Below, piece by piece: positions 43,746 to 52,455 of a stretch of DNA of 64,000 nucleotides. Made by a program: the position numbers and the translations under genes. This stretch comes from an uncultured Bacteroides sp. (GTDB taxonomy: Bacteria > Bacteroidota > Bacteroidia > Bacteroidales > Bacteroidaceae). The first letter of the stretch is position 1, and every line of letters begins with the position of its first letter. The notes under the pieces were generated by a model. It was not told where the DNA came from and searched no databases. It worked only from the letters and a program-made list of their open reading frames with translations. The stretch covers positions 3,658,001 to 3,722,000 of the forward strand of contig NZ_OY781099.1 in NCBI RefSeq assembly GCF_963676325.1. Direction: 5' to 3'.

Positions 43746-44326
43746 TTAGCACCTCCTTTGCTTAATACAGGCTCGGCCTCTGAAATAGATACCGGATAGC
43801 ATGTAGCAACAGCATTTTGCCTTTCGGGACAAAGGTCTGTATATTTCACGTTCCATCTTTTTTGAGCCAACTCGTCACGAAGCTCGTTATATGCCCCAAT
43901 CAACTCGTTTTGCACATCAATATATGCCTGATAAGTTGTTTTCCTTCCGCACTGCACGGATATAACATGCTTTGAGACAATACACACTCTGCCCAATAAC
44001 GGAATTTTCTTTATCTCCTTTTCAGGAAGTTCTTTACTGCTTTTAGGGTTAGCGATAAATGCCTTGACAAGTCTCCTCAGATCGCCGATACCAATAACCT
44101 GATTATCACAAATAAGTTCGTCGGTATCTGTGAGATATACATTCAGAATGTTGCGTGGTTCCACCTTTATAGGAGTATATTTCCCGACAGCCGGCGGCAG
44201 ACGTCTTTCTAATCCCATATCAGAATTAACTGAAGAGATCACAATAAAGAAGACGAGCAGCAGAAAGACAATACTTATTGCCCAATATGCATCAACTTCC
44301 GGAATTCTTCGTTGGAATCGTTTCAT
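43742..44326 (-). CDS. ExbD/TolR-like protein, first of two, without the membrane Asp
   Basis: A 194-residue protein from the ATG at 44326 (a GTG lies one codon earlier). One membrane segment spans about 16-34, followed by GLERRLPP, which is typical of Bacteroidota ExbD, and a periplasmic domain. The usual ADI/ADIAF motif at the start of the membrane segment is replaced by AISIVF, with Ser where the proton-carrying Asp should be. The nearby Asp12 is outside the segment. It starts two bases after the stop of the middle membrane protein. Confidence 0.87.
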   Translation of the reverse strand: MKRFQRRIPEVDAYWAISIVFLLLVFFIVISSVNSDMGLERRLPPAVGKYTPIKVEPRNILNVYLTDTDELICDNQVIGIGDLRRLVKAFIANPKSSKELPEKEIKKIPLLGRVCIVSKHVISVQCGRKTTYQAYIDVQNELIGAYNELRDELAQKRWNVKYTDLCPERQNAVATCYPVSISEAEPVLSKGGAK

Positions 44327-44328
44327 CA

Positions 44329-44787
44329 CTATCTTACTTTCTTAGCAATAAAAAAACCGATAATTAAAAGAATGGCCCCGCCAATAAGGGTATAGGTGGT
44401 ATAAAGAAACATATCCGTAAGCTTTAGCCAGCAAGAAGTGTTGTAATTGCCAATATAACCTTTCAGGCAAAGAGGAGTTCCATTGCCGCATAGCCACCAG
44501 AAGAGCATAACAAAAGCCAGAATAAAAAAGCCGAGTATGGAGCGAACTGCCTGTTTGGGAGAACGGCGGAACCGTTCGGCCAGTCTTGCTGTGAGCGCAA
44601 GAATGGTGACAGCCAGCGCTGCACCCAGAATGGCAACCAGTACAAAAATAAGCAATCCTGTATATACCGGAATTCCAACGCCAGTGGCCGAAACGCTTTT
44701 GCCTCCGAAGAAGAAAAATCCGCCTGCAACCACACTAACAATTAAAAGCAGATAGAGAATGTATTTTGAATACTTAGCCGGTTTCAT
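44329..44787 (-). CDS. Unknown four-helix membrane protein in the Exb operon
   Basis: A 152-residue protein with four hydrophobic segments: about 8-28, 41-65, 83-101 and 125-148. A basic cytoplasmic loop (ARLAERFRRSPKQA) and a periplasmic loop with two Cys (CGNGTPLC) plus a third (NTSCW) are seen. It lies between exbB and the first exbD with almost no gaps. Proteins of this size occur in other Bacteroides ExbB/ExbD operons as far as I recall, but I know no function. It may be part of the motor complex. Confidence 0.78.
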   Translation of the reverse strand: MKPAKYSKYILYLLLIVSVVAGGFFFFGGKSVSATGVGIPVYTGLLIFVLVAILGAALAVTILALTARLAERFRRSPKQAVRSILGFFILAFVMLFWWLCGNGTPLCLKGYIGNYNTSCWLKLTDMFLYTTYTLIGGAILLIIGFFIAKKVR

Positions 44788-44803
44788 TTCTTTGCCCTCT
44801 CTT

Positions 44804-45604
44804 TTATTGTCTATATTTCATGTTATACTTAATCACAAAATCAATCAGAGAATTCGTTGATTCTTCCATTTCGTGAGTCAGAGATTCAACCTTTGAAAGA
44901 ACATAATTATAAAAAATCTGAAGAATTACAGATGCAAGCAGACCAAACACTGTGGTAAGCAGAGCCACTTTCATACCTCCCGCAATAACCGCCGGTGAAA
45001 TACTGCCTTCCAGCTGTACATTATCAAATGCCTGAACCATTCCAACTACTGTTCCCAGAAATCCTAAAGCCGGAGCTAATTTTATAAATAGAGAGATCCA
45101 TGAACAATTCCTTTCCAGCAATCCCACCTGTACGCTTCCGCTGGAGGTCACTGCTTTATCAACAGCATCGGCTCCCTGTTCAATTCGCATCAGTCCTTCG
45201 TAACAAATAGACGCAACAGGACCGCGTGTGTTCCGGCAGATTTCTTTTGCCGCATCCACATTCCCTTTTTCCAGAGCCAGTTCCACATCTTCGAGCAATC
45301 TGCGGGTATCAATTTCTGAAAGATTGAGATAGATTATCCGCTCAATACAGAATGAAAGGCCTACAACCAAAGCAAATGCCACCAATCCCATATAGAAAGG
45401 ATTACCTTCTACGAATTTTTCTTTCAGTTTAACGCTCACCGTTTCATTGGCAGCCGCAGCAGTTGCACTATTGCCAGCCGTATCAGCCCCCATTGTGGTT
45501 GCTTCCTGCTGAGCGGCAGACACGTCATCCTGCGCATAAGTGGTTTGTGTTCCGCCAAAGATCATGATTCCCGTTAAAGCAAATGCCATCAATATTCTTT
45601 TCAT
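44804..45604 (-). CDS. MotA/TolQ/ExbB-family proton-channel protein
   Basis: A 266-residue protein. The start is the ATG at 45604; a TTG at 45616 is also open. A signal-like N-terminus (ending TTYAQ, about residue 25) is followed by an Ala/Thr-rich stretch and three membrane segments. The channel motifs LAPALGFLGTVVGMVQAF and MKVALLTTVFGLLASVIL keep the conserved Thr residues of ExbB/TolQ. It heads an operon with a small membrane protein and two ExbD-like genes. It should form a pentameric channel energising TonB or another envelope process. A full promoter lies at 45643-45674. Confidence 0.9.
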   Translation of the reverse strand: MKRILMAFALTGIMIFGGTQTTYAQDDVSAAQQEATTMGADTAGNSATAAAANETVSVKLKEKFVEGNPFYMGLVAFALVVGLSFCIERIIYLNLSEIDTRRLLEDVELALEKGNVDAAKEICRNTRGPVASICYEGLMRIEQGADAVDKAVTSSGSVQVGLLERNCSWISLFIKLAPALGFLGTVVGMVQAFDNVQLEGSISPAVIAGGMKVALLTTVFGLLASVILQIFYNYVLSKVESLTHEMEESTNSLIDFVIKYNMKYRQ

Positions 45605-45642
45605 CGCATCATTCAATTACATTAATTTCATAACTCAAAGTT

Positions 45643-45674
45643 CAAAAATACATTATCTTTTTGGATTATACAAA
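45643..45674 (-). promoter_or_regulatory. Promoter of the Exb operon
   Basis: On the minus strand TTTG (45674-45671), 20 bp, then TATTTTTG (45650-45643), an exact match of both elements, 38 bp before the ATG at 45604. Confidence 0.72.
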
Positions 45675-45792
45675 GATGAATCCTATTTATTAAACAGATT
45701 TAAGAGGAGATACACCAGAATTTAACCCACAGCAGAGCACTTATTGTATATTTACTCTCAATATATTAAGTATTTTCACAGGAATAACTAGC

Positions 45793-45878
45793 ATTAGGGT
45801 CGTGAGGCTAGCGCCGCAAGGTCGTGACCCTATAAAATTAGAGTCGTGAGGACAGCACAACAGCCTCACGACCCTAAT
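45793..45878. repeat. 86-bp palindromic repeat element
   Basis: ATTAGGGTCGTGAGGCT (45793-45809) and its exact reverse complement (45862-45878) bound a short interior that contains further GTCGTGA copies (45821, 45843). The 17-bp ends are perfect. It is much more GC-rich than its surroundings. It lies between the aldo/keto reductase gene and the Exb promoter, so it could end transcription of the first or be an independent repeat unit. No gene is visible in the rest of this 350-bp gap. Confidence 0.7.
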
Positions 45879-45957
45879 TATAACTTTCAAGGATATTTTG
45901 GTTAATGTCCCGAGTGAGAAGAGATAATTTCAGGGTAATAATTACTTAAATCAATTA

Positions 45958-46911
45958 TCAATATTTGCTGGCAGAATCAAGAAAATCCATTTCTGCATCC
46001 GAAAACATTAAAGATACGGCAGCAAACAAATCGGCCAACTGCCGTTCGTTAGTAGCACTTGCAATAGGTGCTGTGATGTAATCTTTATGTAACAGCCAGG
46101 CAATGGCAACCTGTGCCGGAGTAGCCTGCTTCTGTTTTGAAATTTCGTCGAGCGCTTTAAGAATCATCCGACCTCTTACATTCATATATTGCCTTATCCC
46201 CTCTCCTCGCTGACTCTTGTTCAAGTCCGATTCACATCTATACTTTCCGGTAAGAAAGCCGCTTGCCAGGGAATAATAACAGTGAACTGCCAATCCCTCT
46301 TCCTTAACCAACGACAGGTATTCTTTTTCAAATCCATCGCGATCATACAGATTATACAGCGGTTGCAGACTGATGTACGGAGACAGGTTATTTTCACGTG
46401 CAAACTTATTGGAAGCCTCAACCCGGGAAGCGCAGAGGTTAGATGCGCCAACGTATCGAACCTTTCCTTCTTTAATGAGTTCATGAAAAGCAGCCATTGT
46501 TTCTTCAACCGGAGTATCCGGATCATCGGCATGCGATAAGTAAAGATCAATATAATCCGTCTGCAATCTTCTGAGAGAATCTTCCACAGCTTGTTTCATA
46601 TAACAGGCAGAAAGTCCGCACCTTCCCTCACCCATATCAATGCCCAACTTTGTAGCAATAACAATCTTCTCCCTGTTACCACGACTCTTCATCCAATTTC
46701 CAATGATTGTTTCCGATTCACCACCCACGTTTCCCGGCACCCAGATGGAATACATATCCGCAGTATCAATGAAGTTAAAGCCTGCATCCACCCACGCATC
46801 CAGAAGATTAAACGACTCCTGCTCATCTACCGTCCACCCAAATATGTTGCCACCAAAAGAAATAGGTGAAACCAGCAAGTCCGAATTTCCAAATTTTCTG
46901 TTTTGCATCAT
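45958..46911 (-). CDS. Aldo/keto reductase
   Basis: A 317-residue NADPH-dependent reductase counted from the ATG at 46911; AAAGGG lies 11 bases upstream. The catalytic tetrad is visible: Asp and Tyr in FIDTADMYS, Lys in VIATKLG and His in YLSHADDPD. The cofactor-binding C-terminal part has IASATNERQLADL. The substrate is unknown. Confidence 0.9.
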   Translation of the reverse strand: MMQNRKFGNSDLLVSPISFGGNIFGWTVDEQESFNLLDAWVDAGFNFIDTADMYSIWVPGNVGGESETIIGNWMKSRGNREKIVIATKLGIDMGEGRCGLSACYMKQAVEDSLRRLQTDYIDLYLSHADDPDTPVEETMAAFHELIKEGKVRYVGASNLCASRVEASNKFARENNLSPYISLQPLYNLYDRDGFEKEYLSLVKEEGLAVHCYYSLASGFLTGKYRCESDLNKSQRGEGIRQYMNVRGRMILKALDEISKQKQATPAQVAIAWLLHKDYITAPIASATNERQLADLFAAVSLMFSDAEMDFLDSASKY

Positions 46912-47046
46912 AATCTTCACCCTTTCTTTAATTATTAAAAACGTCCCATTAACATAACTCTCCTAGATGATAAACAAACAAATGTACAAAACGGTCTTGA
47001 AAATTACACTTTTTTTCATTAAAACAACAAGGCAATGCCCAGAAAG

Positions 47047-47152
47047 TGGTAGCAGATGGAAGATGTTGGTAGCAGATAAAAAGTTATCTGCTACTAGCTG
47101 AAAGCCTCTTCAGTAAAAGGATTCAGAGAATTTAGTAGCAGGTGGGAGATGA
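47047..47152. repeat. Intergenic repeat sharing a core with the 16.4-kb repeat
   Basis: A 20-bp unit, TGGTAGCAGATGGAAGATGT (47047-47066), recurs with four changes at 47133-47152. Between them GTAGCAGATAA (47069-47079) and TTATCTGCTAC (47084-47094) form an 11-bp hairpin with a 4-nt loop. CAGATAAAAAGTTATCT (47073-47089) is identical to 16552-16568. No gene is visible in the gap from 46912 to 47275. Confidence 0.6.
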
Positions 47153-47275
47153 TTTTTTGTTTTTTGCGTTTTAGATTGAAAAGATGAACACATAGCAACT
47201 TTGCAAGAGGCTTAATCTGATAGCATTTAAATGTAAATACATTAGTCTAATATTAATTATTTAGATAAAAGCCAT

Positions 47276-49438
47276 TCACTCTTCTATAATATTTGCAAAG
47301 TCTTTCCATCCTTCTATATTCTTATAAACTACAGAAAAACCTTTTGGTACATAAAGATTGCAAGTATCCTTTATTTTTCCAAAGAGATATTTATCTATTC
47401 TAGGGGGAATATTACTTCTACAATGTATATCTCCTAATCGCAAGCACTCATAAAAAGCATTCTCACCAATAACATTAACATTTTGGGGAATAGTAACAGA
47501 AGTCAATTCTATGCAAACAGAAAAAGCATTATCTCCTATAGTAGTAACACCCTCCGGAATAAGAACTGAAGTTAAATGTGTGCAATAATAAAAAGCCTCA
47601 TTTTCAATGGAAGTTACACTTTTAGGAATAGTGTATGTACAAGGTCCCGAATTAGGATACGTTATTAATCGTGTTTGATTCTTATTGAATAAAACGCCTT
47701 CAATATCTGTATAATTAGGATTCCCATTTGATACTATAATTTCTTTAAGTGCTGTACACCCAGCAAAAGTCCACCTACCTATTGCTGTAACGCTATTTGG
47801 AATAGTTACAGAAGTCAAACACGTACAATTATAAAAAGCTCCTGTATCAATTAAAATGACACTATTAGGAATGTTTATAGAAGATAGCCCTTTGCAATAA
47901 TAAAAAGTTCCAGAACCAATAGAAGTAATGCTGTTTGGAATTGCTACAGATGTTAATCCAGAGCAAAAAGCAAAAGCAAAATTACCGATTGAAGTAACAC
48001 TTTCGGGAATTGTCACAAAAGTTAAGCTTGTACAATTTCGAAAAGCACATGAATCAATTGAGTTGATGCTGCTTGGAATGGAGTATCTTGAAGATTTTGC
48101 ATTTGGATATGCTATTAGTCGTGTCTTGTCTTTATTACACAATACTCCTTCAATATCAGCATAATTGAGATTTTCTTCTGACACGCAGAATCTTTTTAAT
48201 TCAGAGCAATTATTAAATGCACGATAACCAATAGATCTGATACTTTTGGGAATGGTTATTGAAGTTAGTTTCTGGCACCCCATAAACGTTTCATTGCCAA
48301 TGGAAACAATGTTATCACCAATAGAAACATTCCTTAAATTTCTGCATCCATAAAAAGCAAAATCAGCTATTGAGGTTGTGCTATTGAGAAAAATAACAGA
48401 GTTCAGACTTTCACACCATTTAAAAGCATATTCACCTATTGAAGTTACACTCTTTGAAATCGTAACTGAAGCTAGACTTTTGCACTCCTGAAAAGCACAA
48501 CGTCCAATAGAAGTGATGTTATTACCCATAGAAACAGAAACCAGATCAGTGCACTTAGCAAAAGCGTATTCACAAATTGATGTAATGCTGTTTGGAATAG
48601 TTATTGAAGTTAATCTTTTACATCCCTTAAATGCACCAGGACCAATTGATGTCGTTCTTTCTGGAATAGTGTAGATTGAAGACTTTGCGTAAGGGAATAC
48701 AACTAGTTGAGTCTTATCTTTATTGTATAAAACACCTTCAATATCCGTATAATTGGGATTTTCTTTTGAGACAAGAATTTCTTTTAATCTTATACAATTT
48801 ACAAACAAACTGTTATTAATTGAAGTAACGCTGGCAGGAATGGTAACGGAGGTTAGTTTTTCACACAGTTCAAAAGCTCTATCACCAATGGAAGTAACAT
48901 GGTTCGAAATAGTGACTGTCATTAATCCAATGCAACAATTAAAAGCGTCATCATCAATTAAAGTAACTTTATTTGGAATAGTAATTGAAGTTAACCCTCT
49001 ACAACCATTAAAAGCATACTTGCCAATACTTGTAACACTATTTGGAAGAACAATTGAAGTCAAGTTTCTTAATTCTTCAAACATAAAATCAGAAATAATA
49101 TTATTTTCCGTAGTACGATGTAATCTATAATAATCACCACCTTTTACTATGTTGGCATCTGCAATACTGAGCTTTGTAAGTTTTCCTTCAGTTCTACTAT
49201 TTAGATTAGTACCTTCACCAGCCATCTCACGAATAAACTTTATATCTGTTCCATTTAGATTCCCTGTAAGAGTTAGATCAGTAATCAAATTTTTCCTTGA
49301 AGACGGGATTAAGGAACTCAAAGTTCCAGCAATTTCTACATGAACAATGTCAGATAAAGTCGTTTGAGCATGTAATCCAACGCTCTGTAAAAGAGATATT
49401 ATTACGAATATGTATTTATAAGTCGTAATTATTTTCAT
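47276..49438 (-). CDS. BspA-like leucine-rich repeat protein, exported
   Basis: A 720-residue protein with a signal peptide (about 1-24, ending GLHAQ), a short N-terminal region, then 19 LRR_5 (TpLRR) repeats of 23 residues with the pattern SVTSIGxxAFxxCxxLTSVTIP. They are interrupted by three copies of a different 40-residue module containing NPNYTDIEGVLYNKDKT or close variants. There is no C-terminal anchor or type IX sorting domain. Proteins of this kind are surface or secreted binding proteins; BspA binds fibronectin. The ligand here is unknown. Each LRR repeat has a Cys, which is usual. Confidence 0.9.
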   Translation of the reverse strand: MKIITTYKYIFVIISLLQSVGLHAQTTLSDIVHVEIAGTLSSLIPSSRKNLITDLTLTGNLNGTDIKFIREMAGEGTNLNSRTEGKLTKLSIADANIVKGGDYYRLHRTTENNIISDFMFEELRNLTSIVLPNSVTSIGKYAFNGCRGLTSITIPNKVTLIDDDAFNCCIGLMTVTISNHVTSIGDRAFELCEKLTSVTIPASVTSINNSLFVNCIRLKEILVSKENPNYTDIEGVLYNKDKTQLVVFPYAKSSIYTIPERTTSIGPGAFKGCKRLTSITIPNSITSICEYAFAKCTDLVSVSMGNNITSIGRCAFQECKSLASVTISKSVTSIGEYAFKWCESLNSVIFLNSTTSIADFAFYGCRNLRNVSIGDNIVSIGNETFMGCQKLTSITIPKSIRSIGYRAFNNCSELKRFCVSEENLNYADIEGVLCNKDKTRLIAYPNAKSSRYSIPSSINSIDSCAFRNCTSLTFVTIPESVTSIGNFAFAFCSGLTSVAIPNSITSIGSGTFYYCKGLSSINIPNSVILIDTGAFYNCTCLTSVTIPNSVTAIGRWTFAGCTALKEIIVSNGNPNYTDIEGVLFNKNQTRLITYPNSGPCTYTIPKSVTSIENEAFYYCTHLTSVLIPEGVTTIGDNAFSVCIELTSVTIPQNVNVIGENAFYECLRLGDIHCRSNIPPRIDKYLFGKIKDTCNLYVPKGFSVVYKNIEGWKDFANIIEE

Positions 49439-49482
49439 AATAAAATTCTATAGTTAGGATTACATTATTACTATCATTTTTG

Positions 49483-49490
49483 TAAAGATA
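49483..49490 (-). promoter_or_regulatory. Probable -7 box of the LRR protein gene
   Basis: On the minus strand TATCTTTA is one base off the -7 consensus, 44 bp before the start at 49438. Nothing else recognisable lies between here and the tRNA terminator. Confidence 0.4.
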
Positions 49491-49749
49491 TGAATTCTAT
49501 TTAGATTAAGACTAATATTTTACATTATTCTTTGAGTTAGTATATACACATTATGGGCTTAGTTTAATCAACAAGGCTTAATATCTCTTTTTTGCATTTC
49601 TACAGATGTGTAGCATTAAAGAATGTCTACCATTTGAGAGTACCTTTGACTTGTAACAGACTACATTTACAGTTGCATTCATGTCTTTTCTGGTTTAACT
49701 TTTGGTTTAACTTTCAAAGAAAGTTCATGCAAATCAGCCTCAGAAGAGA

Positions 49750-49793
49750 GCATAAAAAAAGCAGCTTCAATTGCTTGAAACTGCTTTTTTATG
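49750..49793 (-). terminator. Terminator of tRNA-Ser
   Basis: A long stem on the minus strand: CATAAAAAAGCAG, then TTCAA, loop GCAA, TTGAA, then CTGCTTTTTTTATGC, with one internal mismatch. It starts directly at the tRNA 3' end. Confidence 0.85.
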
Positions 49794-49881
49794 CGGAGAA
49801 GGCGAGATTCGAACTCGCGAAACCCTTTAGAGGTTTACACGCTTTCCAGGCGTGCCTCTTCAACCACTCGAGCACTTCTCC
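49794..49881 (-). tRNA. tRNA-Ser, anticodon GGA
   Basis: An 88-nt tRNA with the long variable arm of class II. The acceptor stem is GGAGAAG (49881-49875) with CTTCTCC (49801-49795) and discriminator G (49794). The anticodon loop CTGGAAA carries GGA, reading UCC and UCU. The T arm is GCGAG TTCGAAT CTCGC. No CCA is encoded. A terminator follows at once. Confidence 0.96.
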
Positions 49882-49949
49882 ATTTGTGATTGCGAGCGCA
49901 AAGATAATTTATTTTTTGTTTTTACAACCCTATTCAGACTGAAAAGTTT

Positions 49950-50720
49950 CTAATTAAATATCTTTAAAGCGTTTCTGGTGGTTATTTCTGCAACTTCTTC
50001 TGCCGGGCATTGATAAATAGCAGCCAATTTAAGAAGAGTATCTTTCACATTGGCACTTTCATTCCTTTTACCCCGGTTAGGAGCCGGAGTGAGATAGGGC
50101 GAATCTGTCTCCAAAACAAGTCTCTCTAAAGGAACGCTTTTCAATACTTCGGGAAGAGTTGACTTCTTAAATGTTACCACTCCGTTGATGCCCAGATAAA
50201 AACCGTTGAACTGTAAAAGTCGTTCGGCTTCTTCTTTCGTTCCTGTGAAGCTATGAAAGATACCTTTCAGGTTTTTATCTTCGTTCCTCTTAATTACCTG
50301 ATAAACTTCTTCGAAAGAGTCGCGGCTGTGAATAACTAAAGGTAACTGATATTCGGCAGACCATTGAATCTGTGTTTCGAATGCTTCAACCTGTTCATTG
50401 ATAAAGGTTCTGTCCCAATACAAATCCATGCCCACCTCTCCTATTGCAACAAAAGGATGAGACTGAACAAGCATTTCTTTCATTATCTTCAGTTCTTCCC
50501 GGAAACCGGAATTAACAGAAGTGGGATGAAGCCCAATCATCGAAAAACAGTAATCGGGATATCGGGCAACGGTATCCAGCAAGGGTTTGATAGTGGAACA
50601 ATCAATATTGGGCATATATATGCGGCTCACGCCAACAGCTTTAGCCCGCTGCATTACAAGCGGCAGGTCTTCAGCAAATTCTTCCAGAAAAAGATGGGAA
50701 TGTGTATCTATAAAATTCAT
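49950..50720 (-). CDS. TatD-family metal-dependent hydrolase
   Basis: A 256-residue amidohydrolase-fold protein. Metal ligands lie in DTHSHLFLEEF (residues 4-14), GEVGMDLY (Glu, about 95), VIHSRDS (His), FHSFTG (His) and ETDSPYLTP (Asp, about 206). The family cuts DNA 3' ends in repair, or removes D-amino acids from tRNA. It is followed at its start by the gene at 50729 with 8 bp between them, as part of a minus-strand operon with the polyprenyl synthase. Confidence 0.92.
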   Translation of the reverse strand: MNFIDTHSHLFLEEFAEDLPLVMQRAKAVGVSRIYMPNIDCSTIKPLLDTVARYPDYCFSMIGLHPTSVNSGFREELKIMKEMLVQSHPFVAIGEVGMDLYWDRTFINEQVEAFETQIQWSAEYQLPLVIHSRDSFEEVYQVIKRNEDKNLKGIFHSFTGTKEEAERLLQFNGFYLGINGVVTFKKSTLPEVLKSVPLERLVLETDSPYLTPAPNRGKRNESANVKDTLLKLAAIYQCPAEEVAEITTRNALKIFN

Positions 50721-50728
50721 TCAAATAA

Positions 50729-51430
50729 CTATTGAGGCTTTATTTCGCCTGTTCGATAATAATAAACTACGCCGTAGTTCTGACATTGATTTAGCCGTTC
50801 GGTGCCCGAAAGGTTTTCAAAAGACTTCTCTACCTGATTCCAGATATCAAGTATTATGCTATCGGCTTTCTCACGTAAAGAGGCAAGCATTTCCTGACTT
50901 CGGGTGGTTTGCCACTGAAGATGCTTTTGCTGGTCATAACCTTCTTTGAAAATTTCATAATGAACAATAACTTTGGCTATGGTGGGGTTATAAACTGGCG
51001 AACCTCCCCTACGGGTCCGTTCTTTCTCTCCTTTGATAATTTTATCGCCCCACTCAATAACAGAAGAGTCATTAGTTAAATCGGGCACAGCATAATCTTT
51101 TGGATCCAGTCCGTAAAAAGCTTTCTGCTCTTCCTTAATCTCAGAACGAATCACTGCAAGGTTCAGCACCTGAATAAAGTGGGAAACATAAAGTCGCACC
51201 GTCTTTACATGTGACTGAAACTTATGACTGGAAGATATCTGATTATTAAAACACTGTTTATAGTAATCATGTGCCTGTTCAAAACGTGCCAGAAAGGTTT
51301 CACCTTCATTCAGAGTTCTCAGAGAAATAGGCAAGTCATTATAATCATTAAATAACTCTCTCATCTCAACCGCTTTTCTTAAAGCTCTGATTCGTGCTTG
51401 ATCTGTGTTAGGTAACCGTCTGTAAGGCAT
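50729..51430 (-). CDS. Conserved protein of unknown function
   Basis: A 233-residue soluble protein rich in Glu, Lys, Arg and Gln and probably mostly helical, with no signal peptide or membrane segment. It opens with YRRLPNTDQARIRALRKAVE, and a basic motif GEKERTRRGGSPVYNP lies near residue 137. I do not recognise a family. It lies between the polyprenyl synthase gene (25 bp upstream) and tatD (8 bp downstream), in the same direction. The context says nothing firm about its role. Confidence 0.72.
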   Translation of the reverse strand: MPYRRLPNTDQARIRALRKAVEMRELFNDYNDLPISLRTLNEGETFLARFEQAHDYYKQCFNNQISSSHKFQSHVKTVRLYVSHFIQVLNLAVIRSEIKEEQKAFYGLDPKDYAVPDLTNDSSVIEWGDKIIKGEKERTRRGGSPVYNPTIAKVIVHYEIFKEGYDQQKHLQWQTTRSQEMLASLREKADSIILDIWNQVEKSFENLSGTERLNQCQNYGVVYYYRTGEIKPQ

Positions 51431-51455
51431 ATTTTGAAGATTAAAAGGGTACTGT

Positions 51456-52430
51456 TTACATTTCTCTGTACATTAAATGTTCGGCCACTGTTCTCAACTC
51501 ACGTTTTGTTTCTTCGGCTACACTTACCAAAGAAAGACTTTGAAGTCCTTTGGCATAGTATTCTCTCATTTTACTTTCACAAACAAGCTTCACACCAATC
51601 TGGTTATAAAGTGCAGTTACAGCTTCAATTTTCTCTTTCGGCTCAAAATTTTCTTTTTCCATCCAGCCCTGTAACGCAACAGCTTGTTCTTTATCTGCTT
51701 TTTCTAACGCTTTTATCAGCATATAGGTCTTTTTATTGCAAAGAATGTCTCCGCCAATATTCTTACCAAAGACTTTCGGATCGCCATACACATCCAGAAG
51801 ATCGTCCTTAAGCTGGAATGCAAGACCAATATTTACACCAAAATCATACAGATGCTGAGCATCTTCGGCCGAAGCTCCTGCAAGCTGTGCTCCCATTTTA
51901 AGAGCTGCAGCCAGCAATACAGATGTTTTCAGACGAATCATCTCCAGATACTCCTCCTCTTTCACATCATTACGGTGTTCAAACTCCATATCATACTGCT
52001 GGCCTTCACAAACTTCGAGCGCAGCCTGTGTAAAAGTATCGAGCACATCTTTCAAATAAGAAGAAGAGCTGTCAGAAACATAGCGGTAAGCCAGAATCAA
52101 CATGGTATCACCGGAAAGGATTGCAGTATTGTCATCCCATACCTTATGAACGGTTGGTTTATTTCTCCGCATATCTGCTTTGTCCATCAAGTCATCATGA
52201 AGCAAAGTAAAGTTGTGATAGATTTCCAGACCAACAGCCGGCGACAATATTTCCTCTACATTGGCTTTATACAAGTTATAAGCCATCAGCATTAAAACCG
52301 GACGAATACGTTTTCCACCCAAAGAAAGAACATATTCCACCGGATCATAAAGACTTTTTGGGGCGTGTGCGTATGATAATTCAGATATATAGTCGTTTAC
52401 TATTTTAAGTGTATTAGATTGTGTGTGCAT
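51456..52430 (-). CDS. Polyprenyl diphosphate synthase
   Basis: A 324-residue trans-prenyltransferase that extends allylic diphosphates with isopentenyl diphosphate. The first Asp-rich motif is LLHDDLMDKADMRR (about residue 75), and the second is FQLKDDLLDVYGD (about 205). GGKRIRPVLMLM is the substrate-binding start. The short side chain before DDxxD suggests a long-chain product, but geranylgeranyl or farnesyl synthesis cannot be excluded. It probably supplies the side chain for menaquinone (MenA at 4398). First gene of a three-gene operon. Confidence 0.88.
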   Translation of the reverse strand: MHTQSNTLKIVNDYISELSYAHAPKSLYDPVEYVLSLGGKRIRPVLMLMAYNLYKANVEEILSPAVGLEIYHNFTLLHDDLMDKADMRRNKPTVHKVWDDNTAILSGDTMLILAYRYVSDSSSSYLKDVLDTFTQAALEVCEGQQYDMEFEHRNDVKEEEYLEMIRLKTSVLLAAALKMGAQLAGASAEDAQHLYDFGVNIGLAFQLKDDLLDVYGDPKVFGKNIGGDILCNKKTYMLIKALEKADKEQAVALQGWMEKENFEPKEKIEAVTALYNQIGVKLVCESKMREYYAKGLQSLSLVSVAEETKRELRTVAEHLMYREM

Positions 52431-52455
52431 TTATTTATATGTTGAGGATAGAATC

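Noticed and set aside
47276..49438. Regularly repeated DNA resembling a CRISPR array
   Set aside because: The repeats are 69-bp coding units of leucine-rich repeats in one open frame, not identical repeats with spacers.
49592..49942. 116-codon plus-strand reading frame
   Set aside because: It runs antisense through the tRNA-Ser gene and its terminator, and has no signal or family resemblance.
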